In this document: in pieces, positions 29,101 to 37,564 of the stretch | Position numbering within the stretch: position 1 is the stretch's first letter | Layout of the letters: every line of letters starts with the position of its first letter | NCBI GenBank assembly: GCA_026770025.1 | Contig: JAMXDE010000019.1 | Location: 1,302,001 to 1,366,000, forward strand | Origin: Craspedostauros australis | Taxonomy: Eukaryota > Bacillariophyta > Bacillariophyceae > Mastogloiales > Achnanthaceae | DNA length: 64,000 nt | Direction: 5' to 3' | Position numbers and translations under genes: made by a program | Notes under the pieces: model-generated | What the model saw: the letters and a program-made list of their open reading frames with translations, nothing else | Database searches by the model: none | Told to the model about the DNA's origin: nothing

Positions 29101-32100
29101 CTGGTCTGAATCGTCCGTGCTGCGATGTACTTCGCGTACTTGCGCTCGCACAACAGGCGTCGCCAGCATGCCTGGATGCTGGATGCTGCCAGGAATTTGC
29201 CCAGCGCGATTTGACACGACAACCGTCGCCACTGAGATTGGATGGATCGAGCGGACAGGTACTCGATGTAGGCGATTTCGTCCACGCAACGTCGCCATTG
29301 AGCTTGGATCTTGCGGGCTGCCATGTACTCCTGGTAATCAACCTCGCACACACGACGACGGTAGCTGGTCTGGATGGTCTTGGCCGCCAGATGCTGGGTG
29401 TAAAGTAACTCGCATGCCACACGGCGCCAGTGCTTTTGGATCTTGCGTGCCGCGGTGAACTCGGTGAAGTCCGTTTGCAGGACATGACGTCTCCACGCGG
29501 TTTGGACCATGCGTGCGGCGACGTACTCGTTGTAGTCTGTCTCGAGCACGTGACGTCTCCACGACGTCTGGATCGTCCTCACCGCCATGTACCTGGTGTA
29601 CTTGGTCTCGCACACATGGCGTCTCCACGACGTCTGGATCGTCCTCACCGCCATGTACCTGGTGTACTTGGTTTCGAGCACGTGACGTCTCCAGCAGGAC
29701 TGGATCCATCGCGCCGCCATGTAGTCGTAGTACCGATTGAAACAGTTGAAACCACGGGCCGCGCTTTGGATCGTGCGCGCCGCCAGGTAACGTTTCTTGT
29801 GCAACACACACGAGTAGCCTCTCCAGATGGTCTGGATGGTGATGGCAGCTGATCTCTTCATGCGCTCCACCCGCTTCAAGGCCAGGAATCGTCGTACCGC
29901 GCTCTGTGCGATCAGGACGTCCGCCAGGAAGTGGAGGTAGTTCATGGTGCAGTCGTACGACTTCCACTGAGACTGGATCTTGGTGGCACAGCAGTTGTGA
30001 TGCTCCAACCTGCGTTGTGCCACAGCCTTCGTCGCCGCGCGTTGCCTCCACGCGCTCTGCACAATGATGACGTCGAGCAGATCGAACTGGTAGCTGAGAC
30101 GTTCGAAGAAGCAGCGCCACTTGGCCTGGATCATAATGGCCGACCTTTGCTCTCTTGCCATTTGCTGGCGAGCCAACCAGCTCCTGGCTATGGACTGCAG
30201 CTGAATGACGAAGGCGAGTCGGTACGTCGCCTTGTCGATTGCCTGCCTTCTTCGAATGATGCTCTGAACCATGGTCACCTTGACGATGTCTTCGTAGACA
30301 CGCATGGTGGCGAGGTACCCACGCACCACACGTTGGATCTCCATCGCGCACGCATGCTTATACATGATGTCCATCCTCGCCATATCACCGCGCACGACGG
30401 CTTGCATCTTGATGATCGCCCGCTGGCACTTGTCGTAATGTCGCCGTGCGATCCAACGCCTCGTGTACGTCTGGATGACGATCAGCGCCCACATCCGTGT
30501 CAGTGCATGACGCATCGCCAGGAAGCGACGAACTTCCGTCTGGATGGGCATGATTGCCGCTGACAGCAGGCGTAGTCCCGCACGTTGCATCGGATCAGTG
30601 ATATTGGATTCGTCGTAGGTCGTGTACCCAGGTTGCTTGCGGCGCACGATCGGCTTCGGTTGCGGATGCGCCCCGCGAGGGCGTCGCAGGATCGATCGCA
30701 GGACGCGAATATCGGAACTAGAGTGGTTCGAGTTGCTGGATGCGATAGATCGCACGGATGCGTCTGTATTGTCGCGGCTGTTCTTGTGAGAGCCGCTGCC
30801 ACGGCTTCCATTGGAGCTCAGTGTGCGAAGGCTGCTGGAGCTGCGACTGTGTCCCTTCTTGCTGGCCTCGACCATGTTCGAGGTCCGGGTTGGTTGCTGG
30901 TGCTGGTGCTGCTTCTGCCGAAGCCTCTGGTTTTGCTGGGATAAGATGGCCTTGCTGTTGAATCCTCGCTGCTTGTTGGCGCGGTAGGTGTTTTGCGTGC
31001 CGGTTGAGTTGCTATCACTATCATGATGAGCGCTCGGATCCGAACCGTCGCTCTGTGGCACCGTCACGCCTGAGCCGCGGTTGGCATTCAATTTGCTGTT
31101 TTTGCGCGTGCTCGTGGCGCGAAGACTCCGACTTTCTGCGTCGATCCCGGAAGAACTATTGCTGTTTGAAGTGCTGCTGGCTGTGGTGTCGTTGTCGTCG
31201 ACTCCTCCTGACCCCCTCTTGCTGGACAGATGGCTGCGGATTCGAGAATCACGACGGAGTCGCGCCAGTTTATTCTTTTCACCAGACAGCGACTGCTTGA
31301 TGGATGTATCGTCCTGTGATCGAGCTGATTGCACAGTTGTTGCCGCAGCAGAAGCGGGTGCTTGTGACGGTGGTAGTGTTGCTTTCGTCATGCGTTCGAT
31401 TTTTGGTGGATTGATGAGGTTGTCTGCGCTTGGTTTCGACCTCTGTCTCATTCGGATCTTGTGTCGTGGGGACACATTTGCGTTTGGTGACAGATGTTCC
31501 TGTGATTTCGCGGAGCTGTTCTTCCCCGACCCTATTGCTGCTTCTGCGGTTGCACGCGGTGGTGTGAGTGTTAGTGCACCAACGCCAGCAACACCACCAC
31601 CATCGGCTGCAGGGGATGATGTGTCAGGGACCGTATGCAAAGGATGTCTTCTGCCTGCTGGCCGCCGGCGCAGACTCAACGAGCGGGACGTGCTTCCCGA
31701 TGACACGGATGAAGCGTCTCGTCCTGATGCCCGACGTGTGGGCGCTGCTGCGGACAGAGAATCCTCTTCTGATTGTTCGCTGTGATCGACGGTTGCTGCT
31801 GATGGCTCGTCTGGATGAGTGACCATCTCGTTCGCCTGCGGTTGAGGTTGCTGCGGCTGTGAATCTTGTGTGGGCATGCGTTTGGGCGGTGGTGGGCCAG
31901 GTGGAGGAGGTGGTGGCATCGTGATTTGCATGTCGCGGAAGACCTCATCGTCTTGCAAGTCTGGCGCGATGGGTTGCTGTTTGGCCAAGTCGTCGCCTTC
32001 ACTGTCGTCAGCATCCGAATCGCTGCTGCTCATCATGGCCAGATGATCCAAAGCCGGGTCGCTTGGGTCTTCCGCCATCACGGCTCTTCCAGGAGATGCT

Positions 32101-35100
32101 CCTGCCGCTACCGTCGCTCTTGTTGCTGGTACTTCGGTTTGTGGGGCTTCCTCCCCTTGTCGTCTTTGCTGCTGCAACATTGAGCGAGATGGCGAGGTCT
32201 TGGTGGCAGTGTCATCAGCTACCGCTAGCCGCGAGTGAGCCATGCTGGTATCGACAACAACCTGACGCGCCACTGGGCTTCGTCGTTCTTCGGAGCTAGG
32301 AAAGGATGAGTTCTGGATATTGCTGTTCAATGCCTTCGAGAGAGCCGCTGCCGCCGGTGCTATTGCTGATGTCGACGTGAATGGATCTCCATCCGAAAAG
32401 ACTGGCGAATTGATGTTGAAAGCATCATCGCTGGTAGTGCCATCACCGCGATCACCACCATCCTTCCTGTCGGAATTTTGTTCCACCTTGTCAAAATCCA
32501 CGACATCGTACTTCCGATTGCCATTCTGATCGGTTGTGATGCTGAGGTGGGCCTTCGGACTGACTCGCGGTTGTGCTTGAGGTTGCAGTTCGTCGACCTG
32601 GCTGATATCCACGACCACTGGTGCTGCCTGTCGAGGCATGGTGATCTCGCTCACCATCGTGGTGTCTTCGTCCATGATCTGGCTGTCGCCACTGTTGTTG
32701 TTGTTGCTGCTGCTGCTGATGCGCATGTCGCGGGGTCTTGCGTGCGATGGGGCATTCTCACTCACTGCAGCAGGCTGAGCAGGAGTTGCTTGCGGCTGTT
32801 GTTTTGAGTGTACGGATGCCTTGGCCGGAGACCAAGCCTTCTTGAGCGCGCTGACTCTGCTGCCCTTGGTGCTGCTACTCGTGCTGTTGTTGCTACTGGA
32901 GTTGTTGGCATTGGCGACGACCGATGATGATGGCTTCGGAGCTGTTCCAGGTGCATTAGGGACGCGCTTAGATTCCTTCGAAGCCATCGACGAAGACGAC
33001 TGCTGCTTGCGACGGAAGGCGCCGCCTCCACCGCTATTGCGCTTCTTGTCTTTCTTGCCGCCCCCGAAGAATTTGAGGATGCCGCTCATGCCCTTCTTCT
33101 TGCTTTTAGTGTTCGGCGTTGGCTGCGTCACGACCGCTGCCGGTGCTGGTGCAGGAGTTGTTTTGGTTTTGGCTGTGCGCAGAGAGACGGGGGCGACCTG
33201 TTGCTGTTTCTGCTTTGTGGCTGCTGCAGCGACGCGATCGTCTTCGTACCGCAAGCTGGAGCGATCATCACTGATGCGATCCACAGATTTCCGCCTCTCG
33301 TGCTTGTCGGTGGAATGTGAGGACGTCGTTTGCATCGACAGTTCTGATTTTCGGGCAACCTCGAATGGTTGCGGAGCATTCCCGAAGGAATCGTTGAATC
33401 CATCATTGGTGGCAAGGCTAGAAGATGTTTGCTGCGATTGCCACGGCTGTTGTTGTTGCGGATTGCTGGTGGAAACATGCGGAGCGGAAGGCACACCAAG
33501 CGCACCGCCGCGAGACATCTTCTTCCTCTTGGCCTGTTCCAGGACATCCCTGTCCCGGAAGGCGGCAAGGCTCGCTGCGGCCGTGGTGTAGTCATCGGTG
33601 TCATCGGGGAAGTAACCGGTGGCACCTTGAGACGATTGTGCGATGCTGTGCTGAGCGTTGCGGGCGTCGCCCAGAGTGTTCTTGGTCGCGGCCGATGGGG
33701 GCATCGTTGGAGGTGGTATGTCGGATTCGAGCTTCTTCTCTTCTGTGACAGGGCTGCCGTAGGCATCGATGCCTTGGAAAAGGTCACTGTCGTCGGTGGC
33801 GGCTGGCATGAGGTCTGGGTCGTCCGCGTCGTCCACCGTGAAGGTTCCTTGGACCATCCAGGTGTTGTCGTCTTCCTCGCCGGCCGGTGGATTGTTCCAT
33901 TGACCGAAGTCGTCCGAATCATGCGATCCATTGCCTGCGTTGATCGGTGGCCCCAGCCCCGGTGTCGAAGTCTGCCCTGCCTTCCTTGGGCTGCGGAAGC
34001 CCTGGCGGTGACTGTTGTTGCTGTTGTCTTGCGATCCTGCTGCAGTGGCGTAATGAGCGTTCGCCGCGGATGTGGACACGGATGGCTGCTGCCATCTTCT
34101 GCTGGCTTTGGAGGGTGCAGCGGTGCGTGGTCCTGGTGGTTGCGACTTGTTGTTGTTGTTGAGGAACTTGTTGTGTCGCACGGTTCCCTCCGGTATCTCG
34201 GTGGAGACCTGCCACGAAGAGTCTGTCGATTCTGAAGCGTTGGTCGATCTGTTGCTGCTGTTGTTGTTGTTGTTGCCTTGTGCAGCCATTGCCATTTGGT
34301 CATCTTCCATGAGACGTCCTCGCATCGTCCACGAGGCAGTGCTGTCGGTGTTGTCCGTGCTGAACGCGTCAGTCGGAAATCCCGTCGTGTCGACAGGCAC
34401 TGGAGATGGTCCCGGTTGCCGATTGTTGGGCCTGTTGCCTGAATTGGAGCGTCCTGTCCAAGAGCTGCCATTGGCATTCATGGCAGAAGGCTGCTGCTTG
34501 GAGGATGCCTGCAATGGTGCACCTCGTCCCGTGCTATAGTTCTTGGGTTCCAGATAGTTAACCACTGGACTTGGCTGAGATCCTCGCTGCCTTCGGTTCG
34601 ATGAGAGCTGGCGTTGCTGTTGATACTGCTGTTGATACTGTTGCTGCTGGTGTTGCTGCTGCCTGTTCTGATGCTTGGGCTGTTGCTTTGGCTGGTACTT
34701 GGGCTGCCCGTACGATCTGCCGTTGCTCTCCATCTCCGACACATCGTGGAAGCCATCATCGCGGAAGGTGTTTCGGTTGGAACTGGCTGCGCTGCTGCTG
34801 GCATCGGAGGCATAGCGCCCTTGCTGTTCGCTGGAGGTGGCTGCGGAGGAACCGTCACGATACCGGCTGCCACCCCCGGTCCTCATGCCCATGCGCGCCG
34901 CTTGCACCATGCCACGGGGGATATCCCTGGAGGCGTCCCACTGATTCTTGAACTTGAGCTGGTCCTGCAGCGGTTCTGGTTCTGGCGGCGGCGGCTGCTT
35001 TGGGAGGAAGGGGTTGTTGCGGACCGTTCCGGACGGGATCTCGTCCCTGGGGTTCCATCCGCTGGAGTTGGAGGACGATGCCATGGTGATGTCCACTGGA

Positions 35101-35246
35101 TGATCGTAGTCGGTGTGGGCGAAGCTGCTGCTGCCGTTGGATCGTCCCGTGCTGTGTCCGCCGCGCGAGTCTCTTCGATTCGTCTGCGAACGTGCCGATG
35201 GCTTCGTCGGCGACGGCTGGTACGAGAATAGCTTGGCTCTGTCCAT
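26181..35246 (-). CDS. Giant IQ-motif array protein, 3021 residues, single exon
   Basis: The ATG at 35246 opens 9066 bases without a stop. Residues 1-1560 are Ser/Gln/Asn-rich and look disordered, with homopolymer runs. Near the N-terminus a motif of the form EIPxGTVRxNxFL occurs twice and a relative (DIPRGMV) once. Residues about 1560-2595 hold some 44 IQ motifs, mostly [A/V]xxIQxxWRRx. In the core they repeat every 22 residues exactly. IQ motifs bind calmodulin or calmodulin-like light chains; long arrays are known in ASPM/Asp spindle proteins and in myosin necks. I see no myosin motor, calponin-homology domain or kinase, so it is not a standard ASPM or myosin. The tail (about 2600-3021) is basic, then Gln/His/Ser-rich. 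A calmodulin-decorated cytoskeletal or scaffold rod is the best guess. Confidence 0.9.
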   Translation of the reverse strand: MDRAKLFSYQPSPTKPSARSQTNRRDSRGGHSTGRSNGSSSFAHTDYDHPVDITMASSSNSSGWNPRDEIPSGTVRNNPFLPKQPPPPEPEPLQDQLKFKNQWDASRDIPRGMVQAARMGMRTGGGSRYRDGSSAATSSEQQGRYASDASSSAASSNRNTFRDDGFHDVSEMESNGRSYGQPKYQPKQQPKHQNRQQQHQQQQYQQQYQQQRQLSSNRRQRGSQPSPVVNYLEPKNYSTGRGAPLQASSKQQPSAMNANGSSWTGRSNSGNRPNNRQPGPSPVPVDTTGFPTDAFSTDNTDSTASWTMRGRLMEDDQMAMAAQGNNNNNSSNRSTNASESTDSSWQVSTEIPEGTVRHNKFLNNNNKSQPPGPRTAAPSKASRRWQQPSVSTSAANAHYATAAGSQDNSNNSHRQGFRSPRKAGQTSTPGLGPPINAGNGSHDSDDFGQWNNPPAGEEDDNTWMVQGTFTVDDADDPDLMPAATDDSDLFQGIDAYGSPVTEEKKLESDIPPPTMPPSAATKNTLGDARNAQHSIAQSSQGATGYFPDDTDDYTTAAASLAAFRDRDVLEQAKRKKMSRGGALGVPSAPHVSTSNPQQQQPWQSQQTSSSLATNDGFNDSFGNAPQPFEVARKSELSMQTTSSHSTDKHERRKSVDRISDDRSSLRYEDDRVAAAATKQKQQQVAPVSLRTAKTKTTPAPAPAAVVTQPTPNTKSKKKGMSGILKFFGGGKKDKKRNSGGGGAFRRKQQSSSSMASKESKRVPNAPGTAPKPSSSVVANANNSSSNNSTSSSTKGSRVSALKKAWSPAKASVHSKQQPQATPAQPAAVSENAPSHARPRDMRISSSSNNNNSGDSQIMDEDTTMVSEITMPRQAAPVVVDISQVDELQPQAQPRVSPKAHLSITTDQNGNRKYDVVDFDKVEQNSDRKDGGDRGDGTTSDDAFNINSPVFSDGDPFTSTSAIAPAAAALSKALNSNIQNSSFPSSEERRSPVARQVVVDTSMAHSRLAVADDTATKTSPSRSMLQQQRRQGEEAPQTEVPATRATVAAGASPGRAVMAEDPSDPALDHLAMMSSSDSDADDSEGDDLAKQQPIAPDLQDDEVFRDMQITMPPPPPPGPPPPKRMPTQDSQPQQPQPQANEMVTHPDEPSAATVDHSEQSEEDSLSAAAPTRRASGRDASSVSSGSTSRSLSLRRRPAGRRHPLHTVPDTSSPAADGGGVAGVGALTLTPPRATAEAAIGSGKNSSAKSQEHLSPNANVSPRHKIRMRQRSKPSADNLINPPKIERMTKATLPPSQAPASAAATTVQSARSQDDTSIKQSLSGEKNKLARLRRDSRIRSHLSSKRGSGGVDDNDTTASSTSNSNSSSGIDAESRSLRATSTRKNSKLNANRGSGVTVPQSDGSDPSAHHDSDSNSTGTQNTYRANKQRGFNSKAILSQQNQRLRQKQHQHQQPTRTSNMVEASKKGHSRSSSSLRTLSSNGSRGSGSHKNSRDNTDASVRSIASSNSNHSSSDIRVLRSILRRPRGAHPQPKPIVRRKQPGYTTYDESNITDPMQRAGLRLLSAAIMPIQTEVRRFLAMRHALTRMWALIVIQTYTRRWIARRHYDKCQRAIIKMQAVVRGDMARMDIMYKHACAMEIQRVVRGYLATMRVYEDIVKVTMVQSIIRRRQAIDKATYRLAFVIQLQSIARSWLARQQMAREQRSAIMIQAKWRCFFERLSYQFDLLDVIIVQSAWRQRAATKAVAQRRLEHHNCCATKIQSQWKSYDCTMNYLHFLADVLIAQSAVRRFLALKRVERMKRSAAITIQTIWRGYSCVLHKKRYLAARTIQSAARGFNCFNRYYDYMAARWIQSCWRRHVLETKYTRYMAVRTIQTSWRRHVCETKYTRYMAVRTIQTSWRRHVLETDYNEYVAARMVQTAWRRHVLQTDFTEFTAARKIQKHWRRVACELLYTQHLAAKTIQTSYRRRVCEVDYQEYMAARKIQAQWRRCVDEIAYIEYLSARSIQSQWRRLSCQIALGKFLAASSIQACWRRLLCERKYAKYIAARTIQTSLRRRESQKLLGKHKAARSIQAAWRRCVCYDDYTDYMSTRKIQTAWRRAMCQGRYREYTAARKIQTVWRGFVCYADYMFTVSDIITTQKVARSFLAKQVLKNLRFKKEIAAAKVVQRHWREFRCARCIQRAWRLKMFVGQRHEASIVIQKTWRGFMDQTEFVVAKYEHYAARTIQTGWRRFWAFSNFIIALDCTIQIQAVARGHLQRKALLNQHESAAVIQCYFRRLQGADEAAHIRTVQAVESSSIVISAKENYFATTIQKNFRGFLLRSRLKLYCSARSIQAVVRGVQARTAINMYVSARKIQKIWRGYLPCISYRTYISARRIQTFWRGKHHRNAYMHYRAALRIQTNYRGVKAREDVLILRGEILAATLIQSAWRGFVSYTDYIFTVADVVTVQRIARGFVTRVTTGKELKRMIQQKRTENDASIQIQRACRGFIARQRYWYTLGCTMQIQSWLRGRLVMVMLEKQHRARLKLQSFGRYIIARQEFLQRKFIMMLISTSRKEKEKRVAALVIQDRWRSKQERDDRERGARVIQRFFLMVKKEVDREIRAAKKRKTWRKKLKHRSNKIEDALLEDAWRSAVVDRTADDASVYSQLSGLTSAPKYRRRHRRGRQSSSSRTVSGGDGGEGAERTSTMVRQYGSRHESHDDQYYQQQHDHYGQHANQHRYDHDSPTAMEEAKQQRPHRSSSRARSRSRTRTRSHSQSNVRQPTQQQSPDRRRGSRSRSMSRSSNHQQSHKQQHREQQHGGGRSSIRGKMRERFDQQRQLHQYTKRQPVLNPAFSMPDETKVQRSGGVVRVNEDDQTVFSGLTEQTGMPFPYASHSHGDNNKHLRPHYHHPYQQQQQYPHQSSSDRYSHRPLRIPPSRSLALSTTEIDEDFDLEEAFIDAEILNAKERRKMNSQQRSGSNNGGFADTPSSSANGRHGRQQQQQQQYHSYPSPHGRGVPPPPPSASTKNRHRISSRSSSPYHHEI
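27470..30560 (-). repeat. IQ-motif coding repeat array (about 44 units)
   Basis: The DNA-level period is 66 bases through about 28885-29720, matching the 22-residue protein period. Outside the core, spacing loosens to 22-37 residues with some alternate Val-Gln, Met-Gln or Thr-Gln motifs. At 29554-29606 and 29620-29672 a 53-base stretch is identical at a 66-base offset, a sign of recent unit duplication or gene conversion. Confidence 0.9.
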
Positions 35247-35677
35247 GGTGGCGCCCAGTTAATGCTGAGACTTGGATATGAAACTTGGGACTGATGGCAA
35301 ATCTGATGATGGCCTTGAGAGCTGTCGCGAGAATATCACGAGAATATCACGAAGGACCAAGACGCAGTTGCTATGGCCACCGTCGCACCTCTGCCGAACT
35401 CCACCGCAGCGCACTCCAAATGCTCCTGCAGCGGCGTGGGCGCTTTTTGTGAGCAACGCCGCACCTCACGTTCGACGAAACGATCTCCTCGAGGCAGAGC
35501 AGAATCCTGGTTCGATGCTGCAAAGTGGATGGGATACGATCTGCTCTCTCTGTCTGTTGGGATCAATGGAGAGCAGTTCGGCACGTTTCGACGTTCACAA
35601 TCTCCTGCGTTACGTTGCCTTGCGAGGTGCCGTTGCGGATGCGCTCCAGCTGCTTTCGTTGTCCTCGTTGGTGTTGT

Positions 35678-35769
35678 GAAGTCAGGAGACGAAGTCAGGA
35701 GATGAAGTCAGGAGATGGAGTCAGGAGATGAAGTCAGGAGATGGAGTCAGGAGATGAAGTCAGGAAAGG
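35678..35769. repeat. 13-bp minisatellite, about 7 copies
   Basis: The unit GAAGTCAGGAGAT alternates with GGAGTCAGGAGAT. It lies about 430 bases upstream of the IQ-array gene start. Confidence 0.9.
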
Positions 35770-37317
35770 GGAGGGAATGAACTTCTGAAAAGCAAGACAG
35801 TCGTCGCCCAGCCCTTCGTTCTGCTTGGTCCGATGTTGTGGCAAGAAAGATGGGTTGTGCGGGCCGTCTGTCCCACAATGGACTGGGCGAGTCAATCTTG
35901 GTGTCGCCGCGGTGGTGATCGCTGAACGATCTCTCCATCTCGGCGATTGCAAACAAGTTGGCGCCGGACCTATTACTTTATTCATTCTTGAATAAACTTC
36001 AATATTTCACTGCACAAACGAACACGCCGGACATGTCTTCATTCGTTGGCACATGAATTTCACAAAAATATAATCGAACGAATCAAATGCCAATGAGCTG
36101 AAACAAAACGATTCTCAACAAAAGGGCAGAGTAACATGCTAGGATAGTACGGTACTATCATAGTAGAGCACAGTACTATACTCATGCTCTATGATTGGCG
36201 ACATTGAGCAAGTGCACTCTTGCTCTTGTAAGTACATTACTTGGAGTTGTCCTCCATATACTATACCTCCATGCGTGGGAAATAGCAGCTTACGACTACT
36301 CCACCGGCCGAATCGGACAACTCCATTCCAATCCATTTCATTGGTGTCTGCATTTGAGTGTTGGTTTTCAAGTTTTGACGGTGCGAGTTGGCTGACAGTT
36401 CATTTCGTTCCTCGCAAGCGGACATGCTGACGAACAAACGTTCAAAAGCGTCGGCTCAATCTTGGGAACGGGCTGTTTTTCCGATTTCATGATGCCATCG
36501 AGATTTTAGCCATCGCGACACAAGGCTCATTGGAAGATGATCTCCCGATGGTGTGCCGATGTTTCGGCATGAACAGACACCCGTCCTCCTCGCACCTCCG
36601 GGGATCGAATGCTAGAGTAAGTATACTAGATCGTATTATATTACATTAAACATATTATTGATCGCAAGTCTTGGTCCTCTTGATTGTGCGGTGCCATGCT
36701 TGCATCGTAACATACAACTACCACACCGTACTGATAGTACGTCCTGCTTCTTCATCCTCGCTCTAACGCTTTGTTGCTTCTGCTGTTAACTTGACGTTAC
36801 TGAACGTGTGTTTCAATTTTTTCGCTCTGTCTCGGGACTGATTATTGTGAAGCACTCTCAGTCGAGTGGATCGGCTGGTATCTTTTGATTTGATCGGCGG
36901 TCGGCGGTCGGACTCTGAACACGTGCGTATCTTCGTGACGAGCTGGAAGAAGGCACACATCAACGATGGCGCACAACCGCATCTCTTCTCACGCGTGTTG
37001 CGGCGACGCCATCAATCAATCACCCAAGACAGCCAATCAGTCAACGCAATCAAACAACCAGGCATCTCCCAGGCTCTTCCTCTCGTTGACATCATCGACC
37101 GCTTCTTTGTCTCCGTCTCTGTCATCGTCGCCATCTTCGTTGTGAGCATCATCGTCGACACCTCCAACATCAACATCACCATCACCTTTGCCTCACTGCC
37201 AACGGCCTTGCCAATATCTATAATCCGAGCGAAAAGACCATCCAACGTAGAAACGACACCGATCCATCAGCAATCATCATCCAAAGAACCCGCCCATCAC
37301 TCTACCAAACACCGATC

Positions 37318-37402
37318 AACATTGGATTGGATTGGATTGGATTCATTGAGTTGACTTGACTTGACTTGACTTGACTTGAGTTCAGTTTAGTTTAGTTGAA
37401 CA
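37318..37402. repeat. Pentamer repeats upstream of the dehydrogenase gene
   Basis: Successive runs of ATTGG, TTGAC and TTTAG units lie 160-250 bases before the start codon, probably in the promoter or leader. Confidence 0.85.
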
Positions 37403-37564
37403 CCACCAGCTACCTCCCAGGACAACAACATCGACGAACCCGCTTTTGCGTTCACATTCGTACCAATAGCTCGTCATACAAAAGAACGGACACACACTCG
37501 CACATCAACAGCATTGAAGAACTGCACCATACCCCACTAAAAGTACCCGTAGCGATAGCACAAG

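Larger units (their letters stand above)
35247..37564. other. Divergent intergenic region (IQ-array gene / dihydrolipoamide dehydrogenase)
   Basis: It carries the promoters of both flanking genes. AT-rich DNA fills 35960-36240 and 36610-36660. No gene is supported; the open frame at 36866-37354 is low complexity and just precedes the dehydrogenase leader. Tandem repeats within it are listed separately. Confidence 0.5.

Noticed and set aside
27470..30560. Tandem array as CRISPR or satellite
   Set aside because: The 66-bp period is protein-coding and codon-phased, with diverged units and no spacers.
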